The notes under the pieces were generated by a model. That model saw only the letters and a list, made by a program, of their open reading frames with translations, searched no databases and had not been told where the DNA came from. From the NCBI GenBank assembly GCA_033063855.1, contig CP093831.1, positions 4,092,001 through 4,156,000 on the forward strand: DNA of 64,000 nucleotides, given 5' to 3'. This DNA is from Smittia aterrima. Its lineage: Eukaryota; Arthropoda; Insecta; Diptera; Chironomidae. The position numbers and the translations under genes are program-made. Shown here piece after piece: positions 36,801 to 47,730 of this stretch. Within the stretch, counting starts at the first letter, position 1. The number at the start of each line of letters is the position of its first letter.

Positions 36801-39800
36801 TGTTCGCCTTACAAATCATTCGCTGTTGTTTCTCAACTTGACGTCGCTCGTGGTTATTCGCTTAAAGACAGCTCTGAGGCAATGATTCCGATTGCTGGTC
36901 CTGGTCATCACATTCTTCACGTCGACATCGTCTTCAGAGACTCTTGGATTTATTGGGTTGAGTTCAATCGTGGACATTGGAACGGAATATTCAGATCAAG
37001 ACCTAATGGAACTGAAATTCAACACATTATCAAAGAAGGAATTGGCAGCAACGCAATCAGAGGACTCGCAATTGATTGGGTCGCTGGAAACTTGTATTTC
37101 ACAAACGTCTTCCCTCATGAAAACTACGTTGAAGTTTGTTGGCTTGACGGAAGCAACAGAAAAGTCATCGTGAAGACAACAAGCGACGCACCACGTGAAC
37201 TTGCTGTTAATCCAATCAAACGATTGCTCTATTGGATTGACTACGGACAATATCCGAGAATCGGAAAATCTTTCTTAGATGGATCGAATTGGACTCCAGT
37301 TGTGACGTCTGGCATTTCAAATCCTCGCGATTTAACAGTCGACATGCTTACTCACGACGTTTATTGGGTTGACTCGAAACTTGACACAATTCAAAAGATT
37401 TCGTACAGCGGAGGAAATCGTCAAGTCATTCGAAGAAATCTTCCGAATCCAATGGGAATTGCAATTCACGTCAACGATGTTTATTGGGTTGACAGAAATC
37501 TTTTGACAGTCTTCAAAGCATCGAAGTTCCCTGGCAACACAACAATCCCAGAAAAGGTTAGAACAAATCTGGCTAAGCTTCGCGATATTGCAATCTACGA
37601 TCAGACAAATCAACCGCTTGATGATAGCAATCCTTGTTTCAAACTTGGAAACGGTGGATGTGATCAGCTTTGCTTCAGTTTCCCTCCTGACACTCAAACC
37701 CCAAGCGGAAGATTGAGCTTCAAATGCGATTGTGCAACAGGAAAACTTTCAGCCGATGGAAGAAAGTGCGATACTGAAAATGAATTTATTGTTTTCTCGA
37801 CAAGAACTGAAGTTCGAGCGATTGAACTCAATCCGAAGTCAACTAACACTCCATTCAAACCAATCTCGAATCTCACAAACGTTGTTGGTCTTGACTTCGA
37901 TTTCGCTGACAACAAACTGTTCTTCACTCAAATCAGACCATGGGCCAAGATCGGATGGATGGTCGCTGATAGCCCTGACGCTGGAAACATCAACACTGTC
38001 ATCAATCGAGGCATCAACCCAGAAGGCATTGCTTACGATTGGACTCAGAAAAAGATTTACTGGACAGACAGTGCTAACAACTCAATCTATGCAATGAATC
38101 TTGATGGTTCAGAGATTGTGATGATCGCAAGAGTTGAACGACCTCGAGCAATTGTTTTGGATCCGTGCAATGGAACACTTTACTACACTGATTGGGGAAG
38201 ATTTGGAACTTCCGGTAAAATATTCCGAACGACAATGGCTGGCTCGTTAAAACGTGCAATTATTGACAAAGATCTCTCACAACCAAGCGGTCTAGCGATT
38301 GATTACGAGGAACAAATGCTTTATTGGACTGACGCTGTTCGTGAGAAAATCGAGAGATCGAAAATGGACGGAAAGATGCGTGAAGTCCTTGTCGCAGCGA
38401 CAATTTATCCATTCGCTATCACAGTCTTTAGAAATTACATTTACTGGACGGATCTTCAGTTGCGTGGCGTTTACCGAGCGGAGAAACACACTGGAGCGAA
38501 CATGATCGAGATGGTGAAACGACTTGAAGATTCTCCTCGTGACATTCACGTCTACAGCAAATCTCGTCAATTATGTACAGTCAATCCATGTAATCAGAAT
38601 AACGGCGGATGTGCACAAAGTTGTCATCCAGGTCTCAATGGAAAGTCTGAATGCAAGTGTGACGACTCAACGAAAACAGTTAACGAAGGTCGCATGTGCG
38701 CACCTAAGAATCACACTTGTGACGCAAGCAAATTCTATTGCAAGAACGGAAAATGTATTTCGAGAATGTGGTCATGTGATGGTGATGACGATTGTGGAGA
38801 TAACTCAGACGAAGATGTGAACTACTGTGCTTTCCATTCTTGTTCACCAAACGAATTCCGATGCAACAACGGTCGCTGTATCTTCAAGTCATGGAAATGC
38901 GATCACGAAAATGATTGCAAAGACGGATCTGATGAATTGAATTGTCAATATCCGCCGTGTGCTGATGGAGAGTTCACTTGTTTGAACGGTCGTTGCATTC
39001 CTCAGGCTCAAGTTTGTAATGGAGTTAACGATTGCAAGGATAACGCGACTTCAGATGAGACACACGAAAGATGCCCAACTAACACGACTTGTCCTGCTAA
39101 TCATTTGAAATGTGAAAAGACAAATATTTGTGTGGAACCTTATTGGCTTTGCGATGGAGACAATGATTGCGGTGATAATTCTGATGAAGACGCAATCCAT
39201 TGTGCTCAACGAACATGTCCACAAAACTCTTTCCGTTGCCCGAATCATCGTTGCATACCCGCAACTTGGTATTGCGGTAAGAAGATTCAACGAAACTTAA
39301 GAAAGATTTTATTTCATTGAATAATTTTAGATGGAGACGATGACTGTGGCGATGGAGCTGACGAGCCTCCAGAATATTGCAAATCAGAAGGAAGAACTTG
39401 TTTCGGAGATCTGTTCACGTGCGACAACGGCAATTGCATTCCAAGAATTTATATTTGCGGTAACATTTTCATCTTTTCTTGAAATCACAAATTAAATTAA
39501 TTTTCTTTATTACTCAGACGGAGATAACGATTGTTTAGACAACAGCGATGAAGACAATCGACATCAATGCAGTAAGTTTACATTCAATTATCTTCAATTA
39601 AACAAATGCAATCAATCAAATATTTTCTAGATGATCGTAAATGCGACGCGGAAACTGAGTTCACTTGTGAAGAGAACAAAGCATGGGGACGATCACAATG
39701 TATTCCCAAGAAATGGCTTTGCGATGGTGATCCAGATTGTGTTGATGGAGCTGATGAGAACACAACTTTGCACAACTGTCCAACACCACAGCCTTGCTCT

Positions 39801-42800
39801 GATGATCAATTCACTTGCGAGAACGGTCGATGCATTAACAAAGGATGGACTTGTGATCATGATAATGATTGTGGCGATGGATCTGATGAAGGAAAATTCT
39901 GTAACGCTCAATACAAAACTTGTTCGACTCAAGAGTTCACTTGTCAGAACTTCAAATGCATCAGAAATCAATATCGATGCGGTAAGAAAAGACTTTCCTT
40001 CGAAATTATTTTAGATTTTCATAAAATTCTTTTTACAGATGGAGAAGATGATTGCGGAGATCACTCAGACGAAGTTGGATGCAAGAAAGACAACAACACT
40101 TGCACGACCGGTCAATTCGCTTGTAACAACGGACAATGCATTGATTATAGTCTCGTTTGCAACAAAGTCTCTGATTGTACTGATGATTCAGATGAGCCAC
40201 TTCATTGTAATGTCGATGAGTGTGCAAAGGTCGAAATTCATCAATGCGGTCACAAATGTGTTGACACTTTGACAAGCTTCTATTGCGACTGTAATCAAGG
40301 CTATAAACTCTTGGCCGATGGCAAAGCTTGTGCAGATATCGACGAGTGTCTCGAGAAGCCGGGAGTTTGCTCTCAGCATTGCTCGAACACGCCAGGTGGA
40401 TTCTACTGCAAATGCGATGAACGCTACTACGAAAGACAAAACGATGAACACACTTGCAAACGAAAGGACAAAGAGCAGCCGTGGTTGATCTTCACTAACA
40501 AATATTATGTCAGGAACATCTCAGTCGATGGAACACAATACAATGTTGTACATCAAGATCTCATGAACGTTGTCGCTATTGATTTTGATGATCAAGAGAA
40601 ACAAATTTACTTCTGCGATGTAACAGCAAAGACCATTTTCAGATCAAGCTATTCAAATGATGCTGATGATGTTAAGATCGAGAAGGAAGCAGTGATAAAA
40701 CATGATTCTCATGGTCTCGAAGGCTTAGCAGTTGATTGGGTTGGAAGAAAGCTTTACTGGCTTGATCGTCATTCAAAGAATCTTGATGTCTCTGAACTTG
40801 ATGGAACGAAAAGAAAAACTCTTCGCAGTGGCGTTGTCGATCCTCGAGCAATCGTTGTTCATCCCGGAATTGGATATTTGTACTTCACATCATGGCATCT
40901 TCAAGCCTACATTGCAAAGATGGGAATGGACGGATCAAACTTCACAAGAATTCTCACATGGGAACAAGACATCGCTTGGCCAAATGCTCTCACAATCGAT
41001 TACTTCACTGACAGAATTTATTGGGCCGATGCTCATTTGGATTACATCGCGTTCACTGATCTTGAAGGAAGACATCGTCATGTCGTACTTTCAGGAGCAA
41101 AGGTTCCTCACGTTTTCGCTTTGTCAATCTTTGACGATTACGTTTATTGGACTGATTGGAATCTCAAAGCAATCTTGAGAGCTAACAAGTTCACTGGAAA
41201 AGATCTGCAAACTCTCAGAAACACAACTCATCGCCCTTACGATATTAACATCAATCATCGTTTGAGGCAGATTCCTTACACAAATCCTTGCGGTGCAAAC
41301 AACGGCGGATGTAGTCATTTGTGTCTTCTCTCACCGCCAGCTGAGTCAACTTATTTGAATATTGAAGGGTATATCGAGGAAGGAGCTCCGAGCTATAAGT
41401 GCGCATGTCCAAATCAATTCTACCTCGCAAGAGACAGCAAAACTTGCATCGCCAATTGCACGGCAGGTCAACATCGTTGCGGAGGAGCTGACGAAAAATG
41501 TATTCCTTGGTTCTGGAAGTGTGACGGTGAACCTGATTGTAAAGACAAATCCGATGAACCAGCAACTTGTCCAGCACGTCATTGTCGTGCCGGAACATTC
41601 CAATGCACAAATCTCAACTGCACACCATCTGCTACGATCTGTGATGGAAATGATGACTGCGGAGATAACTCAGATGAACAACACTGCGATTTGCCTTGTC
41701 CAGATTCTGATTTCAAGTGTAGATCGAGTGGACGTTGTATTCTCGAGAGTTGGAGATGCGATGGCGATGCTGATTGCAAAGATGGAAGTGATGAAGATCC
41801 AACTGTTTGCCGTAAGTTAATGAAATTTGATGAATTTTCAAATCAATTTTAAAACATTTTGTTCCATAGATAAACGAGCGTGCGATACTGAAACTGAGTT
41901 CAGCTGTAAGAATGGTCGTTGCATTCCAAAACTTTGGATGTGTGACTTCGATAATGATTGCGGTGATGACTCAGATGAACCAGCTTACATGTGTCGTCAA
42001 AGAAACTGCACAACTGGATGGAAGAGATGCCCAGGACAATCAAACTATCGTTGCATTCCCAAATGGCTGTTCTGTGATGGAAAAGACGATTGCCGAGACA
42101 ACAGCGATGAGTTACCAGAAAACTGTCCAACATGTTCAGCGGAAACTGACTTCAAGTGCAAGAACAATCGTTGCATTCCACAGCAATGGACTTGTGACTT
42201 TGCTGATGATTGCGGTGATGGTTCGGATGAATCTGAAACAATGTGCAAAGGAAAATATCGTGAGTGCTCTGAATCAGAGTTCAGATGTGACAATGGAAAG
42301 TGTATTTCAAGCAGATGGCGATGCGGTGAGTTCAGAAACAAGAAGTCAAATGAATCTCTTTGTAAATGTTTTTTTTATTCCCAGATCACGAAGATGATTG
42401 CGGTGACGGCTCAGACGAACTTCATTGCGAAGGTTTCCAATGCAAAAATGGAACATTCCAATGTAAATCGGGTCATTGCATTGCTTCATATTTCCGTTGC
42501 GATGGAGACCGTGACTGTCGCGATATGTCTGATGAAATTGATTGTCCACCAAGATTCCCAGGAGGTCGTTACTGTCCAGAAGCGAGATTCCAATGTAACA
42601 ACAACTTCTGTGTATCAAACTCTGACGTTTGCGATGGATCTGATGATTGCGGTGATAATTCTGATGAAGCCCCGACAGTCTGCTCCAATCTCAACTGCGA
42701 TAAGACGAGAAGATTCCAATGCGATAACAAGAAATGTATTCCTCGTTATCAAATCTGTGATGGAATCGACAACTGCGGCGATGGATCTGATGAGAACAAT

Positions 42801-45020
42801 CTCGATGTCTGCGCTAGTCGCTTGAAACCATGTGATCCACTCACTCAATATCAGTGCGCAAATAAGAAATGTGTCGATCGAAATCAAGTCTGCGACTTCT
42901 CTGATGATTGTGGAGATAAATCTGATGAACTTGGATGTCATCACACGAACACTTGTAATGAACTTAACCATGGAGGCTGTGAGCACACTTGCACAAATCT
43001 GACAGACGGAGGATACATTTGCAGCTGCTTCAATGGTTACATCATTAATCACGAGAACAAGAAACAATGCTTAGACCTCGATGAGTGCGCAACTTCAACA
43101 AGCACCTGCTCTCAAATCTGTACCAATCTTAATGGAACTTTCTCCTGCTCTTGTCGACAAGGATTTATTCTCTCCGATGGAATGTCAGGAGTTTGCAAAG
43201 CGGCGAAGGATGAAACATTATTGATTTTCTCAAGTGGACCCGAAATTCGTGGATTTAATCTAAGAGACAACGAAGAGTTTGGAGTTATTGCCGCTGAGAA
43301 GAGAATCGAAGCACTCGATTACGATCCAGAGAAGCAACTTGTATTCTGGGCCGACAGCTACGACAGAACAATCAAGCGATCGTACATGGTCAACGCAATG
43401 GATGGTCAAGCAAAGGTTGGCTTTGCTCAAGATTTGAACATGAAGGGCAACTCAAAACCAACGGCACTTGCAATTGATTGGATTGCTGAAAATCTCTATT
43501 GGACTGAAACTGACCGAACTGGAAGCAAACCGAGAGGACGAGTGATGGTAGCAAAGAATGATGGTCGCTACAGACGAGCTGTTATAGGAAATGGCCTCGA
43601 GATTCCAACTTCGATTGCTGTAGATCCAGAATTAGGTCGAATGTACTGGGCTGACTCAGGTTCTGCTCCGAAAATTGAAACTTCTTGGATGGACGGATCG
43701 AAGAGAAAACAACTTGTCATTGAAGCTATTCGACATCCAGCTGGAGTCACCGTTGATTACGCTCAAGAACATCGCATTTATTGGGTCGATACTAAGCTCA
43801 ACACAATCGAATCAGTGAAGCCTGACGGAAGTCTTAGAAAAACTGTTTTGCGCGGAGAAAATCTTCACCATCCAATCTCACTCGACGTTTTCGAATCAAG
43901 TCTTTATTGGGTAACAAAAGACACTGGAGATCTAATCAAACAAGACAAATTCGGACGAGGCGTTCAAGTTGTCATTCAACGTGAGATTGCTAACCCATCC
44001 GGCATTAAAGTTTATCATGAAAGTCGATACAACACATCTCTGAAGAATCCATGCTACAAAACGACTTGCTCTCATTTGTGTTTGCTTGTACCTGGTGGAC
44101 GTCGCTGTGTTTGCCCCGACAACTCAGTTCAACCGTCTCATCGTAGCACTGCTGAAGTTATTTGCGATGCTGGTAAGTTATTGAGTTCATTCAAGTTTTA
44201 AAGCATGAAATTTTAATTTTAATTTAATTTCTTTAGTTGCTGAACGACCAAGAGCTTTGCCAAGAGTCTGCACATGTCAAAATGGAGGATTCTGCAAAGA
44301 AAATAACGAAGGAGAACTTTATTGCGACTGTGGAACAGATTTCAATGGCAAGAATTGCGAGAAGTTCTTAGGACAAGCTCAGTCAGCCACTGGCAACAGC
44401 ACAGCCGCAGTTTTCATTCCAATTCTAATCCTTGTGCTTATGGGAGCAGCTGTCGGGTCTTGGTACATCATCAAGAAACGACCATTGTAAGTTGAAAAAA
44501 ATTCTTTATTGAAGTTGAGTTTATCAATAAATTTATAATTTACAGTGGAAAAGCAACACTTGGACTCTCATCATCACAAAGCGTTTCTTTCCGACATGGA
44601 ACAAACGTTGAATTTAACTCGCCAGGCTTCTCTCCTGGCAATCCAACTTCTCCATCACTCCCAACTGATCAAATTCCACCAATGGACTCATACAATCTCG
44701 AAACTCTAAACAACAAATCGAGGGATTTCTCTAATCCCATGTACGATGCTGTTCAGTCTGGTGACTCGCATATGGGTAAATAAGAAAATTGTTTAGACAT
44801 CGAACATTTCTAATTTAATTTGTTTACAGCACGAATTTATGATGTGCCGACAGATTCAAAGGAGTTAGAGCCAGCATCAGCTGTAATCGCCCCGAGTAGT
44901 ATAACACACACAACATCACCTCAACTTCAAATACGACGTCCGCGTGAGCTCGACCCGACAACAGTCGATACGGGAAAAGACACGCAATCGCTTGTGGAAG
45001 AAGACAAATCGGAATGCTGA
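24802..45020 (+). CDS. mgl: Megalin (LRP2), giant LDL-receptor-family endocytic receptor
   Basis: Endocytic receptor of apical membranes. Fifteen exons join in frame (4,639 aa): 24802-24934, 30462-30731, 30792-31073, 31145-33688, 33749-34086, 34146-39276, 39331-39459, 39518-39571, 39631-39981, 40039-41811, 41870-42325, 42385-44172, 44237-44486, 44546-44775, 44830-45020. Exon 1 carries a signal peptide (LQWIILGLLILCINTKQSNA). LDLR-A repeats form clusters of 6, 8, 10 and 11, split by EGF modules and eight YWTD propellers (two, four, one, one). Clusters II-IV equal the 8, 10, 11 of vertebrate LRP2, which is why I call it megalin and not LRP1; cluster I has six, not seven. A last EGF is followed by a transmembrane helix (about 4473-4495) and a 144-aa tail with VSFRHGTNVEF, one NPMY endocytosis motif (4563-4566) and an end LVEEDKSEC like LRP2. 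Repeat positions are approximate. Confidence 0.97.
24935..30461 (+). other. First intron of megalin (5.5 kb)
   Basis: Runs from donor GTAAGT at 24935 to acceptor TTAG at 30461, separating the signal-peptide exon from the first LDLR-A exon. All other introns of the gene are 54-71 bp, so this one probably carries regulatory sequence. It contains a (CT)8 run at 28899-28914 and several ORF-length open frames of no recognisable content. The one at 27819-28007 (minus) has coding-like composition and is reported separately. Confidence 0.8.
28899..28914. repeat. Short (CT)8 microsatellite
   Basis: Eight CT units inside the first intron of megalin. No other tandem repeat of note in this intron. Confidence 0.8.
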
Positions 45021-45691
45021 TCAATAAAATTAGTTTTTAAAAAATTATGAGGAAAAATTTCTAATCAAGCTCTGTAACTCTTCTGGAAAGTTTTTTTTTA
45101 AATTATTTTCTCCCTGAGCTAAGCTCAGATCACGCAAACGCAATCAAAAGAAGAAAATGTTAAATGTTTTAGTTTTTGTTAATTTTATTATTTAATTATT
45201 TGGAGATCTTTGAAAGTTCTCTTGAGCTTTCAGAGTTCTCACGGTGGAGCTTTTCTTCATTTTCAATCAATCAAGCAATCTGAAACGTTTAACTTTAAAT
45301 TAAAGTCTTTAATCATTTGACTAAGCTTGACTGAAGTTTTCTTTAACGCCGACAATCGATTTGCTGGAGAGCCAAGTCTTGATAGCTTTATCTTCTCTTC
45401 CATGAAATTGCTTGCATTGTCGTACTTATAATTCCCAAAAGATTATAGAAAACCTTTTACATTCCATTTGATTAGTTCCATAGCTTTGACTTCTTGGTTG
45501 TTATTTCAAGCGAAAACATTGTAATTAGAATGACAAAATGATGAGGAAAATAAAGAAAAATAAAAAGTTAATGTCACGTGTTCGTGGTGAATTGTGAATA
45601 TGATTTGGTGAATTTGCTTTCAGAGGTCAAAGACATTCGCTCGATTTAATCAAATTTAATTTTGTTTTCCGGAGAACGTTGAGTGAGCAAG
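45021..45691. other. Megalin 3' UTR and GST-1 promoter
   Basis: An AATAAA at 45023-45028 begins two bases after the megalin stop codon; further AATAAA-type words occur near 45547-45560, so the real 3' end is open. The 12-bp word GTGGTGAATTGT at 45584-45595 lies in the promoter of the first GST and recurs upstream of the second GST and of the sorting nexin. No coding sequence. Confidence 0.5.
45584..45595 (+). promoter_or_regulatory. Shared upstream word GTGGTGAATTGT, copy 1
   Basis: 97 bp upstream of the GST-1 ATG, next to a CACGTG box and followed by a second shared block (TGATTTGGTGAAT). The same arrangement precedes GST-2, as expected for a duplicated promoter, but a third copy lies upstream of an unrelated gene. 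Confidence 0.4.
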
Positions 45692-46441
45692 ATGTCGAAA
45701 CCAATTCTCTTCCATTTGCCGCTTAGTCCACCATCAAGATTTGCTTTAATTACAGCGAAGCATATCGGATTAGATCTTGAGATAAGGTGAGAAGTTCGTT
45801 GATATTTTAATTGAATTATCTAATTGAACAACGACCTTGACATTAAATGTTAATTAAATTTCAGAAACATTGATATGTTTGCTGGTGATCATCAAACGCC
45901 AGAGTTCAAAGCAGTTAACCCAACCGGAACCGTTCCTGCTCTTCTTGATGGAGATTTTCCTGTATTCGACTCATCAGTCATCTCGATTTACTTAGTCGAC
46001 AAGTATGCAAAGGAAGATTCGCTTTACCCGAAAAATCTTCAATTACGAACGAAGGTCAACGAGAAATTATTTTATGTGGCGAGTTATCTGTTCCCTCGCA
46101 TCTATCAACTTTTCGTTCCCGCTTATATGGGCATAGAACCTGAAGTTCCTCAATCGAAACGAGATGAAATCATCCGCGGATATCAAACAATCGAAACTTT
46201 CTTGGAAGCAAATGATTTCCTTGCAAGCAGCACAATCACTTTGCCGGATTTGTATTTGTGGACAATAATGGAATCTCTCGGAGAAGTGATCGCCATTGAC
46301 AAAGAGAAGTTTCCTAAATTCGATAAATGGCTAAGCAAAATGAGAGAACTTCCAACTAATGAACTCAACAAGAAAGGCGCTGACGAACACATCGCATTCT
46401 ATCGAGCTTGCCTTGAAAAGCCAATCCCAAATCTTATCTAA
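45692..46441 (+). CDS. Glutathione S-transferase, delta/epsilon-like (copy 1)
   Basis: Cytosolic enzyme that conjugates glutathione to electrophiles. Exons 45692-45786 and 45865-46441 give 223 aa, the usual GST length. The N-terminal thioredoxin fold has the insect delta/epsilon start, ILFHLPLSPPSRFALITAKH, with the catalytic Ser region before PPSR. It continues with the glutathione site NPTGTVPALLDGDFPVFDSS (cis-Pro and the D-S pair) and ISIYLVDKYAK. The C-terminal helical domain has the N-capping box (FLASSTITLPDLYLW). The intron sits in codon 32, the same place as in copy 2. AATAAA at 46465-46470. A 79-bp stretch is identical to copy 2. Confidence 0.93.
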
Positions 46442-46514
46442 AAGAAAACAAAGAAATCATTTTCAATAAAGGAAAATTATCAGATAACTTCGTTTCTATG
46501 CTCGTCACATTTTA

Positions 46515-46526
46515 GTGGTGAATTGT
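46515..46526 (+). promoter_or_regulatory. Shared upstream word GTGGTGAATTGT, copy 2
   Basis: 116 bp upstream of the GST-2 ATG, followed by the same TGATTTGGTGAAT block as in the GST-1 promoter, while the rest of the two promoters has diverged. Confidence 0.4.
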
Positions 46527-46641
46527 AAATTGATTTGGTGAATCGATCAAGGGTCAAAGTCCATTTAGATTTCGGGTGTTGCTGCCGGTTGATTTCATAA
46601 AAATTTAATTTTGTGTTTTAAGAGAAAGTTCATTTCGGAAA

Positions 46642-47372
46642 ATGTCGAAACCAATTCTGTTTCATTTCTCGTATAGTCCTCCATCAAGATTCGCTTTAAT
46701 CACAGCGAAACATATCGGATTAGATCTTGAAATCAGGTGAGAATGGGAAATATTTCAAATATTCGAACGGCCTTGAAAAACAATTTCGTAATTTTCAGAG
46801 ATGTTGATATATCTGCTGGCGATAATTCGACACCAGAGTTCAAAGCAATTAACCCAACGGAAACTGTTCCTGCTCTTCTCGACGGAGATTTCCCTGTTTT
46901 CGATTCATCGGTGATCTCGATTTACATGGTCGAGAAGTACGCAAAGGAAGACTCGCTCTACCCGAAAGATCTTCGTTTGAGAACGAAAGTCAACGAGAAA
47001 TTGTTTTACGTTACAAGTTATTTGTTTCCTCGCGTTTATCAACTTTTCGTTCCCGCTTACTTTGGAATCGAGTCTGAAGTTCCTCAATCGAAACGAGACG
47101 AAATCATTCGAGGATATCAGACAATCGAATCTTTCTTGGAAGCAAATGATTTCCTTGCAAGCAGCACAATCACTTTGCCGGATTTGTATTTGTGGACAAT
47201 AATGGAATCCCTCGGACAAGTGATCGTCATTGACAAAGAGAAGTTTCCACGTTTCGACAAATGGTTAAACAAAATGCGAGAACTTCCAACATACGAAGTC
47301 AACAAGAAAGGTGCCGATGATCACATCGCATTCTATCGAGCTTGTCTTGATAAGCCATTGAGCTATGAGTAA
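46642..47372 (+). CDS. Glutathione S-transferase, delta/epsilon-like (copy 2)
   Basis: Tandem paralogue of copy 1. Exons 46642-46736 and 46799-47372 give 222 aa. The domains and the intron position are the same. The SPPSR start is preceded here by Tyr in place of Leu (HFSYSPPSR). In the glutathione site, NPTGTVPALL becomes NPTETVPALL, a Gly to Glu change close to the bound glutathione that could alter substrate choice. The C-terminal domain is nearly identical. The spacing between the copies is about 200 bp of 3' UTR and promoter, so each is probably transcribed on its own. AATAAA at 47456-47461. Confidence 0.93.
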
Positions 47373-47661
47373 TAATCGACCTTCAATGAAAGTTTCGTCT
47401 TTCAATTTTCAGCTTGAACCAAAATATAAGTTTTATCAAATTACGAAACTTTGACAATAAATATTTTGCAGTAACGAACAAAATGATGAAATCGTTGTCT
47501 TGCAATTCAAATCAATAAACAAATAAAGATAAATTTATCAGGAAATAGAAAGCGAGTCATGTCTTTAAAACTTTACGAAATCAGTTCTGAGTAAATCATA
47601 AACCTTATCAACTTTAACGAATGTAATTCCTACTCTAACGACAGCTCAGGACTTCGAAAAG

Positions 47662-47696
47662 TATAAAAAGCAAAGCTCGCGGTATTTTCTTTTAGT
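47662..47696 (+). promoter_or_regulatory. TATA box and initiator of the LRR gene
   Basis: TATAAAA at 47662-47668 is followed by an initiator-like TTAGTT (47691-47696), whose A at 47694 is 32 bp after the first T of the TATA box, a standard spacing. The ATG follows 37 bp later at 47731. Confidence 0.6.
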
Positions 47697-47730
47697 TCTT
47701 TGGTTGAAATTGACTTGTGCTAATTGAAAA

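Noticed and set aside
33722..42618. Many long open frames on both strands over the megalin gene (His-, Asn- and Cys-poor or Met-rich shadows)
   Set aside because: They mirror the repeated LDLR-A and YWTD codons of the real frame; no independent splice or domain support.
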